A stretch of 64,000 bases of DNA from Rhodopseudomonas pseudopalustris (lineage in GTDB: Bacteria; Pseudomonadota; Alphaproteobacteria; Rhizobiales; Xanthobacteraceae). The stretch lies in assembly GCF_900110435.1 (NCBI RefSeq), contig NZ_FODT01000009.1, forward strand, positions 148,075 through 212,074, in the 5' to 3' direction. The number at the start of each line of letters is the position of its first letter. Position 1 is the first letter of the stretch. Below the pieces are notes generated by a model. The model was not told where the DNA came from, ran no database searches, and worked only from the letters and a program-made list of their open reading frames with translations. A program made the translations under genes and the position numbers. Below are positions 55,949-64,000 of this stretch, in pieces.

Positions 55949-57199
55949 ATGCTGCAACTGCAATCTGCTTTTGGAATCTTCGCGCTGCTGATGCTCGCCT
56001 GGGCGTTCGGCGAGCACCGCGACCGCGTCTCGGTGCGGACGACGGCGATCGGAATAGCGGTGACGCTCGCAACCGCCGCGCTGATGTTGAAGCTGCCCGG
56101 CGCCGTGCACGTCTTCGGCGCCGTCAACGACGCGGTCGGGGTGATCGGCGCGGCGACGCGCGCCGGCACCTCGTTCGCGTTCGGCTATCTCGGCGGCGGT
56201 CAGGCGCCGTTCGACATCAGGGCGCCCGGCGCCGATTTCATCCTGGCGTTCCAGGCGCTGCCCGTGGTGCTGGTGATGAGCGTGCTCACCACGCTGCTGT
56301 TCTACTGGAAGATCCTGCCGCCGATCGTGCACGGCATGGCGTGGATTCTGGAGCGCACGCTCGGCGTCGGCGGCGCGGTCGGGCTGTCGACCGCGGCCAA
56401 TGTGTTTCTCGGCATGGTCGAGGCGCCGCTGTTCATCAGGCCGTATCTGGCGCAGCTCACCCGCAGCGAACTGTTTCTGGTGATGACCGGCGGCATGGCC
56501 GGCATCGCCGGCACCGTGCTGGTGCTGTACGCGACCCTGCTCGCGCCGATCCTGCCCGACGCCGCGGCGCATTTCGTGATCGCCTCGGTGCTCGGCGCGC
56601 CGGCGGCGATTCTCGTCAGCCTGATCATGGTGCCGGAAACCGAACCGCGCGCGACCGGCGCCGCGCTCGCCGATCCCGAAGCGATCGCCAAGAGCGGCAT
56701 GGACGCCGTGGTCAAAGGCACCGCTGCCGGCCTCGAACTGCTGCTCAACATCATCGCCATGCTGATCGTGCTGGTGGCGCTGGTCTATCTCGCCAACGCA
56801 GCTCTCGGCCTGCTGCCACAGATCGGCGGCGCGCCGATCTCGCTGCAGCGATTGCTGGGCTATGCGATGGCGCCGATCTGCTGGCTGCTCGGCCTGCCGT
56901 GGCCGCAGGCGGTCACCGCCGGCGCGCTGATGGGCATCAAGACCGTGCTCAACGAGCTGATCGCCTATGTCGAACTCGCCAAGCTCGCGCCCGACGCGCT
57001 GGATCCGCGTTCGAAACTGATCATGCTGTACGCGATGTGCGGCTTCGCCAATTTCGGCAGCCTCGGCATCATGCTCGGCGGCCTCACCGCGATGGCCCCG
57101 CAACGCCGCGAGGAGATCGCCTCGCTCGGCCTGAGGTCGATCGTCTCCGGCACCCTCACCACCTGTCTGATCGGCGCGGTGGTGGGGGTGATGAGCTAA
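55949..57199 (+). CDS. Concentrative nucleoside transporter (NupC/CNT family)
   Basis: A 416-residue membrane protein with CNT motifs: FGYLGGGQAPFDI region, QALPVVLVMSVLTTLLFYW, STAANVFLGMVEAPLFIRPY and GIKTVLNELIAY-type C-terminal signature (MGIKTVLNELIAYVELAKLA). It imports nucleosides with Na+ or H+. It is divergent from the RuBisCO-like/cupin operon with a 190-bp shared upstream region, so import of methylthioadenosine or another nucleoside that feeds that pathway is a reasonable inference. Confidence 0.93.
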   Translation: MLQLQSAFGIFALLMLAWAFGEHRDRVSVRTTAIGIAVTLATAALMLKLPGAVHVFGAVNDAVGVIGAATRAGTSFAFGYLGGGQAPFDIRAPGADFILAFQALPVVLVMSVLTTLLFYWKILPPIVHGMAWILERTLGVGGAVGLSTAANVFLGMVEAPLFIRPYLAQLTRSELFLVMTGGMAGIAGTVLVLYATLLAPILPDAAAHFVIASVLGAPAAILVSLIMVPETEPRATGAALADPEAIAKSGMDAVVKGTAAGLELLLNIIAMLIVLVALVYLANAALGLLPQIGGAPISLQRLLGYAMAPICWLLGLPWPQAVTAGALMGIKTVLNELIAYVELAKLAPDALDPRSKLIMLYAMCGFANFGSLGIMLGGLTAMAPQRREEIASLGLRSIVSGTLTTCLIGAVVGVMS

Positions 57200-57240
57200 C
57201 ACCGGAGAGTTGGATGGACACATTCCGGAGCGTCGGCCAG

Positions 57241-57292
57241 CTATAGCGTTTTCGAGTGAAGTGGGTAGCGATTCGCATGAAGAAGACTCGTC
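57241..57292. repeat. R2 repeat, one half
   Basis: CTATAGCGTTTTCGAGTGAA through AGAAGACTCGTCA; matches the first half of the R2 element at 51,762. The second half is missing. Confidence 0.65.
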
Positions 57293-57341
57293 ACGCGACG
57301 ACAGTCACTGATGAAGAATCGTCCGGTCGGCTTATCGCCGC

Positions 57342-57626
57342 TCAATGCAGCCGGAACACCCCATCAACCGCCCGCAGTTCGGCCGGCTTGATCAATTTGG
57401 AATGCGCCACGGTGACCGCGAACAGCGGGCCTTCCAGGGTCTTTTCCCAGAAGCTCAAAAACTCCTTCAGCGCCGGGAAATTCGGGAACAGGTCGTAATC
57501 CTGCCAGACGTAGCTTTGCAGCAGCCAGTGCCGATCCGGCCGGCGGTAGACGATCTCCGCCGTGGTCAGTCCGTAGCCCAACACCTGTTTGCGAAAGTCG
57601 CTGGAAACGCCGCCCACCGAAGCCAT
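57342..57626 (-). CDS. usg: Usg-family protein
   Basis: A 94-residue protein beginning at 57626 behind a strong GAGGAGG site. It shows the Usg pattern FRKQVLGYGLTTAEIVYRRP, YVWQDYDLFPNFPALKEFL and VAHSKLIKPAELRAVDGVFR. The family is restricted mostly to alphaproteobacteria; its function is unknown (the name comes from a tryptophan-gene neighbour). Confidence 0.88.
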   Translation of the reverse strand: MASVGGVSSDFRKQVLGYGLTTAEIVYRRPDRHWLLQSYVWQDYDLFPNFPALKEFLSFWEKTLEGPLFAVTVAHSKLIKPAELRAVDGVFRLH

Positions 57627-57719
57627 GTCAGACCCTCCTCTGCTTGCATGAGAATCCTGCCGCAACACGCCAACCCATCTCAAGCCTAAAAGTTTAACGT
57701 TATGTTGAAAATGTCAGCG

Positions 57720-57746
57720 TTAGCAGCGACTTACGTCAAGTGCTAA
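57720..57746. promoter_or_regulatory. Degenerate CIRCE-like element 1 (HrcA site)
   Basis: TTAGCAGCG-N9-AAGTGCTAA: the CIRCE geometry (9+9+9) with perfect outer 6-bp arms TTAGCA/TGCTAA and mismatches in the inner three bases. It lies about 220 bp upstream of groES. Confidence 0.65.
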
Positions 57747-57809
57747 CAGCGACGCCGGGCTGAATCCTGAGGCCGCGCCGCGGGGCGGCGTTAATCCTGG
57801 TCGGCGGAA

Positions 57810-57836
57810 TTGGCAGAAGTTCCTGTCGAGTGCCAA
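57810..57836. promoter_or_regulatory. Degenerate CIRCE-like element 2
   Basis: TTGGCAGAA-N9-GAGTGCCAA: the same 9+9+9 layout with outer arms TTGGCA/TGCCAA, right half one base from CIRCE GAGTGCTAA. Ninety bases downstream of element 1. Of the rest of 57,627-57,966, only a CCCTTGTCT ... GGATTATCT stretch (about 57,850-57,882) hints at a heat-shock promoter. Confidence 0.55.
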
Positions 57837-57966
57837 ATTTTCTGCTATCCACCCTTGTCTGTCCGAGGTCCCCGGATTATCTCCTGAGTGTCGTCCTGGC
57901 ACTCGCCGGGCTCGACTGCCAATTTCCAGAAATTCTGAAAACTCTCAGAAACTTAGGAGGACTTGC

Positions 57967-58284
57967 ATGAATTTCCGTCCGCTTCACGACCGCGTCGTGG
58001 TCAAGCGCATCGACGCCGAAGAGAAGACCGCTGGCGGTATCATCATTCCTGACTCGGCCAAGGAAAAGCCTTCGCAGGGCGAAATCGTCGCCGTTGGCCC
58101 GGGTGGCCGCGACGAAGCCGGCAAGCTGATCCCGATCGACCTCAAGGTCGGCGACCGGGTGCTGTTCGGCAAATGGTCGGGCACCGAAGTCAAGATCGAC
58201 GGCAAAGAGCTGCTGATCATGAAGGAAAGCGACATCATGGGCGTCATCACCGACGTCGGCGGCGCCAAGAAGAAGGCGGCGTAA
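57967..58284 (+). CDS. groES: Co-chaperonin GroES
   Basis: A 105-residue Cpn10: [20 protein letters not shown], mobile loop [40 protein letters not shown]. It caps the GroEL ring during protein folding. An AGGAGG site lies just upstream of the ATG. First gene of the groESL operon. Confidence 0.98.
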   Translation: MNFRPLHDRVVVKRIDAEEKTAGGIIIPDSAKEKPSQGEIVAVGPGGRDEAGKLIPIDLKVGDRVLFGKWSGTEVKIDGKELLIMKESDIMGVITDVGGAKKKAA

Positions 58285-58299
58285 CGCTTCGCCCAGTCC

Positions 58300-60087
<1,788 letters not shown>

Positions 60088-60125
60088 GTCCAAGCCCTTC
60101 GCACTGCGCGAACGACGCAATCCAG

Positions 60126-60156
60126 AACCCCGGCGGAAACGCCGGGGTTTTTGTTT
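60126..60156 (+). terminator. Rho-independent terminator of groESL
   Basis: ACCCCGGCG-GAAA-CGCCGGGGT followed by TTTTTG: a 9-bp perfect stem with tetraloop and T-run, 40 bp after the groEL stop. Confidence 0.9.
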
Positions 60157-60277
60157 GCGGGCTTCCTCCATCACCCCGGGCGCGATGCAGCACGTAGTGC
60201 TGCTTCGCAGCCCCGGGATCGCGACCGGCAGCGCGACCGCACTTCTCGATAGACTGGAGAACTGCTAGTCTGCGCCG

Positions 60278-60478
60278 ATGAGTGACGTCGAAGAAATCGA
60301 GAAGGCCATCGCAGCCCTCGCCCCCGGCGATCTTGCGCGGTTGCGCGCTTGGTTCGACGCCTTCGACGCCAGCCATTTCGACGCCCGGATCGAACGTGAC
60401 GCCACCTCCGGCAAGCTCGACGCGCTCGCGGAGCGCGCGCTGGCCGCTCATCGCGGCGGCCGCACCAGCGAGTTGTGA
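60278..60478 (+). CDS. Antitoxin of a RelE/ParE-type pair
   Basis: A 66-residue acidic helical protein (MSDVEEIEKAIAALAPGDLA; FDARIERDATSGKLDALAER) of the short antitoxin type that precedes RelE/ParE-like toxins. The stop overlaps the toxin GTG start (GTGA), so the genes are coupled. Confidence 0.8.
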   Translation: MSDVEEIEKAIAALAPGDLARLRAWFDAFDASHFDARIERDATSGKLDALAERALAAHRGGRTSEL

Positions 60479-60729
60479 AACACCACGCCAGTCCGGAATT
60501 CTGGTCGGCCTATCGCCGCCTCGCCGCGCCGATCCGCGACCTCGCCGACAAGAACTTCGCCCTGCTCAAGGCCGACCCGCGCCATCCCTCGCTGCATTTC
60601 AAGCGCATCGGCCGCACCCACAGCGTCCGCATCGGCCTGCGCTATCGTGCGTTAGCGGTGGACGTCGAGGATGGTGTGCTGTGGTTCTGGATCGGGTCGC
60701 ATGCCGACTACGATGCGATGCTGAAGTAG
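60475..60729 (+). CDS. RelE/ParE-family toxin
   Basis: An 84-residue basic protein with GTG start: ASPEFWSAYRRLAAPIRDLA, HPSLHFKRIGRTHSVRIGLR and FWIGSHADYDAMLK, matching the RelE/ParE superfamily fold pattern (Arg in VRIGLRYRAL, C-terminal HADYD). It may cleave mRNA on ribosomes or inhibit gyrase. Intact. Sits between groEL and a groEL fragment. Confidence 0.85.
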   Translation: MKHHASPEFWSAYRRLAAPIRDLADKNFALLKADPRHPSLHFKRIGRTHSVRIGLRYRALAVDVEDGVLWFWIGSHADYDAMLK

Positions 60730-60804
60730 AGCAGCACAGTTGGGCAGTCACGCCGAGAAGTTCGGTGCCAAACCCGGATTGCGCTCCGCTCGTCCGGGTC
60801 AGGC

Positions 60805-60909
60805 TTGCTGATCACCACCGAAGCCATGATCGCCAAACTGCCGAAGAAGGGTGGCGCCGGCGCCGGCGGCATACCCCCGGGCGGCGGCATGGGCGGTATG
60901 GATTTCTGA
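60805..60909 (+). pseudogene. 3'-terminal fragment of a second groEL
   Basis: Thirty-four codons in frame with a stop translate to [17 protein letters not shown] then [18 protein letters not shown], the last residues of GroEL. The complete groEL ends [17 protein letters not shown] and MGGMDF. The fragment differs at several positions and uses a different stop (TGA instead of TAA), so it comes from a diverged paralogue. No start or upstream groEL sequence is visible; a terminator still follows. Confidence 0.85.
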
Positions 60910-60936
60910 TCCAGCCGATCACTCGCAGAGACAACG

Positions 60937-60965
60937 AAGCCCGGGAGCAATCCCGGGCTTTTTTG
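60937..60965 (+). terminator. Rho-independent terminator after the groEL fragment
   Basis: AGCCCGGGA-GCAA-TCCCGGGCT then TTTTTT: perfect 9-bp stem. It is probably the original terminator of the lost groEL copy and now serves the toxin-antitoxin genes. Confidence 0.88.
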
Positions 60966-60993
60966 TTGGGCAGTCGTGCACGAACCTATCGTT

Positions 60994-61396
60994 CGTCATT
61001 CCGGGGCGCGCGAAGCGCGAGCCCGGAATCCATAGCCCCTGGCCTCAATGTGAAATACCGAGGGTGAGGTCGACCCAATCTGGATTCTCCTCCTCGATCA
61101 GCCTAACCTTCCAGTCGCGGCGCCATTTCTTCAACTGCTTTTCACGGGTGATGGCGCTGACGACATCGTCGTAAATTTCAAACCAGACCAGCTTGTCGAT
61201 ACCATAGCGGGAGCTGAAGCCCGGCGCGGCCTTGGTGCGGTGCTCGTAGCAACGTCGCACCAAGTCGTTCGTCACGCCCAGATACAGCGTTCCGTGTTTG
61301 CCGCTGGCGAGGAGGTAGACGTAGTACGACATAGCTGACGCGAGGGGTTATGGATTCCGGGCTCGCGCGCCAAGAGGCGCGCGCCCCGGAATGACG
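60994..61396. mobile_element. Compact element: GIY-YIG gene between R1 half-repeats
   Basis: A 403-bp unit. The left end, 60994-61040, is one half of an R1 repeat (CGTCATTCCGGGGCGCGCG ... CCCGGAATCCATAGCCCCT). The right end, 61343-61396, is its inverted complement (AGGGGTTATGGATTCCGGG ... CCCCGGAATGACG). The outer 19 bases and the inner 19 to 23 bases of the two arms match with one mismatch; the right arm has a few extra bases in the middle. The GIY-YIG gene fills the space between the arms. R1 copies elsewhere in the window look like the same unit with the gene removed. Confidence 0.7.
61045..61332 (-). CDS. Small GIY-YIG nuclease
   Basis: A 95-residue single-domain GIY-YIG endonuclease: MSYYVYLLASGKHGTLYLGV (the Y-V-Y and 'YLG' of the motif), NDLVRRCYEHRTKAAPGFSS with conserved Arg, and KLVWFEIYDDVVSAITREKQ with catalytic Glu. 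It has no DNA-binding domain. Start and stop lie 11 and 4 bases inside the flanking inverted R1 halves. Such small GIY-YIG proteins occur in many copies in related genomes; here the context suggests the nuclease serves the repeat, which is inference. Confidence 0.9.
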   Translation of the reverse strand: MSYYVYLLASGKHGTLYLGVTNDLVRRCYEHRTKAAPGFSSRYGIDKLVWFEIYDDVVSAITREKQLKKWRRDWKVRLIEEENPDWVDLTLGISH

Positions 61397-61530
61397 GGGC
61401 TCAATGGATCATAGATAATCTGCACCGACTTGGGAGACCATCATGCCCCGGCTACGTACCCACCCCGGCGGTGGCATAGCCTCCGACACCTCCCCGCCCC
61501 GGATTGCGCTTCGCTCGGTCTCGGCTACAG

Positions 61531-62250
61531 ATGATGCCGACAGCGTCCCACACAGCCCTCGGAACCAGCGCCGTGCCCAAGAAGCTTCCCCGCCACCTCG
61601 CACAGCTTGAGGACGAGTTGTGCGCTCTCGGGCCCGACGCCATGCTGGTGGAGGAACTCGACGGCTTCGTCGCCGCGCTGCTGGTCTGCCCCGAGCTGAT
61701 CAAGCCCGGAGAGTGGCTGCCGGTGGTCTGCGATGCCGGTGACGAGGAGTCGTCGCCGTTCGACGATCTCGCGCACGCCAACCGGGTGTTTGCCCTGATC
61801 ATGGAGCACTACAATTCCGTCGCGACGACGCTTTTCGAACGTCCCGAGACCTATCGGCCGCTGCTGCCGTCCATAGACGAGAACGACGTCGTCTGGGAGG
61901 TCTGGATCGACGGTTTCGGGGCGGCGGTGGAGATCTGGCCGGACGCCTGGGACGGCCTGCGGGACGCCGACGAAACGACGACGGCTGCGTTCGAAGGGCT
62001 GATGGGTCTGGTCGAGCTCTCGGCCGCCGGCACCGAGCTCGCGCCAGCCGAACTCCAAGTCCTCTCGGCGACGGTCTCGGACAAAATCGCTGGCTGGATC
62101 ATCGCGCTGAACAAATGGCGACTCGCCAACGACCAGGCCCTACGCAAAATCGCATGGGGACCGCCACCCGCGACGCGCAAAGTGGGCCGCAACGAGCCCT
62201 GCCCCTGCGGTTCGGGCAAGAAATACAAGCGCTGCTGCGGAGCGAACTGA
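61531..62250 (+). CDS. YecA/UPF0149-like protein with SEC-C zinc motif
   Basis: About 239 residues: a helical UPF0149/YecA domain ([40 protein letters not shown]) and a C-terminal SEC-C motif [18 protein letters not shown] binding zinc, as at the end of SecA. The start is uncertain among ATGs at 61531/61534 and a GTG at 61573. The family may associate with ribosome or SecA functions; not known. Confidence 0.85.
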   Translation: MMPTASHTALGTSAVPKKLPRHLAQLEDELCALGPDAMLVEELDGFVAALLVCPELIKPGEWLPVVCDAGDEESSPFDDLAHANRVFALIMEHYNSVATTLFERPETYRPLLPSIDENDVVWEVWIDGFGAAVEIWPDAWDGLRDADETTTAAFEGLMGLVELSAAGTELAPAELQVLSATVSDKIAGWIIALNKWRLANDQALRKIAWGPPPATRKVGRNEPCPCGSGKKYKRCCGAN

Positions 62251-62382
62251 AGCGCCAGCGGGAAGCCGCGCAGCGGAGCAGTAAACGTAGCCGGGTGAGC
62301 GCAGCGATACCCGGGACTGGTTGCCTCGCTGCAGCGCTGTCCGGATGGCGCTTCGCTTATCCGGGCTGAAGGAAGAGACCCC

Positions 62383-62697
62383 TCACTCCCCCGCGTGCTT
62401 CAAAATCGCCTTCAGCAACCCGGGAAACCTCGCATTGATGTCCGCCTCGCGCACGGTGTTGCGGTTTTCGACGCCCTTCTTGGTGGTCCGGATCAGGCCG
62501 GCCTCGCGCAGCACGCGGAAATGGTTCGACAGCGTCGATTTCGCCATGTCGGGGCACGGCGCGGCCGCGGTGCAGGACAGGCAATCGGCCTGCCCCAGCA
62601 GCACCTTGACGATGCGCAGCCGCATCGGGTCGGCCAGCGCGGCGAGCACGCCTTCGAGCGTGATGTCTCCGCGCGCGGGGTGAACGAACTGAACCAT
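62383..62697 (-). CDS. ArsR-family transcriptional regulator
   Basis: A 104-residue winged-helix repressor from the ATG at 62697: LEGVLAALADPMRLRIVKVL, then recognition helix MAKSTLSNHFRVLREAGLIR. A cysteine cluster CLSCTAAAPC could sense thiols, redox state or metal. It is divergent from an SDR gene across a 108-bp region that has a perfect operator-like palindrome, so it likely represses that gene and itself. Confidence 0.92.
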   Translation of the reverse strand: MVQFVHPARGDITLEGVLAALADPMRLRIVKVLLGQADCLSCTAAAPCPDMAKSTLSNHFRVLREAGLIRTTKKGVENRNTVREADINARFPGLLKAILKHAGE

Positions 62698-62718
62698 GAA
62701 AAAGATATAGGTCGTCCC

Positions 62719-62759
62719 TTGACATGGTTCAATAGTCCCATATTTCCGAACTATTGAAC
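62719..62759 (+). promoter_or_regulatory. SDR promoter with ArsR-type operator
   Basis: A consensus -35 TTGACA at 62719-62724 with a TATTTC-type -10 around 62741-62746. A perfect 10-bp inverted repeat, GTTCAATAGT at 62727-62736 and ACTATTGAAC at 62750-62759 with 13 bases between, spans the spacer and -10. Binding there would block the promoter. Confidence 0.75.
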
Positions 62760-62805
62760 TAGCCGTTCGTGGAACCGGCCAGTTCGCAACCAGGGACAAT
62801 CGACA

Positions 62806-63558
62806 ATGACCAGGACTCTGCAAGGCAAGGTGGCGCTGGTGACCGGCGCCTCGAAAGGCATCGGCGCCGAGATCGCGCTGCAGCTCGCCGCCCAAGGCGC
62901 CGCCGTCGCAGTCAACTACGCCTCCAGCAAGGACGGCGCCGACGCGGTGGTGGCGAAGATCGCCGCCGCGGGCGGCAAGGCCGTCGCGGTGCATGGCAAC
63001 CTCGTCGATCCGCAAGCCGCCAAGGCCGTGGTCGACGCCACCGTGCAGGCGCTCGGCCCGATCGACGTGCTGGTGAACAATGCCGGCGTCTACGAGATGC
63101 TGCCGCTCGATGCGATCACGCCGGAGCATTTCCACCGTCAGTTCGATCTCAACGTGCTGGGCCTGCTGCTGGTGACGCAGGAAGCCGCCCGGCAGTTCAA
63201 CTCGAATGGCGGCAGCATCGTCAACATCTCCTCCGGCGTCTCGACGCTGGCGCCGCCGAATTCCGCGGTCTACACCGCGACCAAGGCGGCGGTGGATGCG
63301 ATCACCGCGGTGCTGGCGCGGGAACTGGCGCCGCGCAAGATCCGCGTCAACGCCGTCAATCCCGGCATGGTCGTCACCGAAGGCATCAAGGCGGCCGGGC
63401 ACGACCAGGGCGAGATGCGGCAATGGGTCGAAGCGACGACGCCGCTCGGTCGCGTCGGCAAGGCCGAGGAAATCGCCGCGGTCGTCACGTTCCTTGCGAG
63501 CGAAGGCGCCTCTTACGTCACTGGCGAAACGCTGCATGTGACGGGTGGACCGCGTTAA
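62806..63558 (+). CDS. SDR-family oxidoreductase controlled by the ArsR regulator
   Basis: A 250-residue classical SDR: VTGASKGIGAEIALQLAAQG, VNNAGVYEMLPLD, SerIVNISSGVSTLAPP region and catalytic YTATKAA; C-terminal SYVTGETLHVTGGPR. It resembles glucose-1-dehydrogenase/3-oxoacyl-ACP-reductase-like enzymes. Substrate unknown; the regulator suggests induction by a reactive or xenobiotic compound. Confidence 0.92.
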   Translation: MTRTLQGKVALVTGASKGIGAEIALQLAAQGAAVAVNYASSKDGADAVVAKIAAAGGKAVAVHGNLVDPQAAKAVVDATVQALGPIDVLVNNAGVYEMLPLDAITPEHFHRQFDLNVLGLLLVTQEAARQFNSNGGSIVNISSGVSTLAPPNSAVYTATKAAVDAITAVLARELAPRKIRVNAVNPGMVVTEGIKAAGHDQGEMRQWVEATTPLGRVGKAEEIAAVVTFLASEGASYVTGETLHVTGGPR

Positions 63559-63662
63559 GAGCGTTTGCGAGCGAAGTGGGTACCGGTTCGCGTGAAGAAA
63601 ACGCGTCAGACCAAAAGTTAGAGCTCCGGTTCTGATTTGATCAGAACCGGAACAGCTCTAGC
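63559..63662. repeat. R2 palindromic repeat
   Basis: GAGCGTTTGCGAGCGAAGTG ... AAAACGCGTCAGA ... AGAGCTCCGGTTCTGATTTG ... CAGAACCGGAACAGCTCTAG, a complete R2 copy starting right after the SDR stop. A degenerate R1-type CGTCATTCCGGGATGCGC stretch follows at about 63,702. No gene is supported in 63,663-63,870. Confidence 0.75.
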
Positions 63663-63873
63663 ACGGCAGCGTCGCGTCCCCGCTCCACCGCTTCTCATCG
63701 TTCGTCATTCCGGGATGCGCTGCGCAGCAGCGCAGAGCCGGAGTTCAAAGCCGCGGCACTCGCGATCAGGCACTGCGTCCGCAGCCCTTGTTACTTCACA
63801 GAATCTTCGGGCTATGGTCCGGGCTCGCCGCTGCGCTGCGGCCCGGAATCACAAACGCAAATCTGCGCGCCTC

Positions 63874-63902
63874 TTGACAAAATTCCTATAGGACCATATA
63901 CC
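63874..63902 (+). promoter_or_regulatory. Sigma-70-type promoter at the window edge
   Basis: TTGACA at 63874-63879, a 17-base spacer, and TATACC at 63897-63902. It points right, toward a GC-rich stretch with GGGGCG/CGCCCC-type blocks whose gene or RNA lies beyond the window. Confidence 0.6.
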
Positions 63903-64000
63903 CACCGCATCCCGCCCCGATGAGAGGGGCGTTTCGCGATCGTCACGATCCGCGGGGCGGGAGGCGGTGGACGGCGGCGCGCCAGGCGCGGACGCCGGTG

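Overview
The window reads as a piece of a GC-rich alphaproteobacterial chromosome, most like Rhodopseudomonas/Bradyrhizobium relatives (Nitrobacteraceae). This is an inference from gene families (a RuBisCO-like protein with its cupin, an Anbu cluster, Usg, RlmE beside Ppx/GppA) and from dense palindromic intergenic repeats of the kind seen in that group. No database search was possible.

Region 1 (1 to about 18,010) is the right-hand part of an integrative and conjugative element. From left to right: an AAA-ATPase/subtilisin pair (IetAS-like), a HipBA toxin-antitoxin pair with three regularly spaced operator palindromes, a complete Trb mating-pair operon (trbB-C-D-E-J-K-L-F-G-I plus a DUF2274 gene), a LysR regulator, an AlpA-type regulator and a tyrosine integrase. 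The integrase lies against the 3' end of guaA, a known integration target for this type of island. The other end of the element lies left of the window.

Region 2 (18,012 to about 30,130) is housekeeping chromosome: guaA, an RsmB-like methyltransferase, a MAPEG protein, an oxidoreductase, guaB, a decayed toxin-antitoxin pair, a Pmp3-like protein, a DHA2 exporter, a small zinc-ribbon protein, rlmE and a Ppx/GppA phosphatase.

Region 3 (30,461 to 47,992) is metabolic: an orphan molybdenum-hydroxylase large subunit, a solitary amide/amino-acid-type binding protein, a hot-dog protein, YaiI, an ABC-F ATPase, a D-threonine-aldolase-like enzyme, a BaiN-like flavoprotein, a four-gene acyl-CoA/aromatic-type operon (isomerase, MDR, MaoC, SDR), a GST, a MetE-core protein, xanthine phosphoribosyltransferase, a PaaI thioesterase and a CinA-N protein.

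Region 4 (48,205 to 57,626) holds the Anbu cluster (ATP-grasp, alpha-E, transglutaminase, proteasome-like Anbu), a GNAT, an SDR, a RuBisCO-like protein plus cupin (probable methylthioadenosine-isoprenoid shunt) divergent from a concentrative nucleoside transporter, and usg.

Region 5 (57,720 to 64,000) has groESL behind two degenerate CIRCE-like sites, a RelE/ParE-type toxin-antitoxin pair, a leftover 3' end of a second groEL, a 403-bp element in which a GIY-YIG nuclease gene sits between the two halves of the commonest intergenic repeat of this window, a SEC-C protein, and a divergent ArsR regulator/SDR pair with a perfect operator. The repeat families (called R1, R2, R3 and R5 here) interrupt almost every intergenic space of regions 2 to 5 but none was seen inside the conjugative element.
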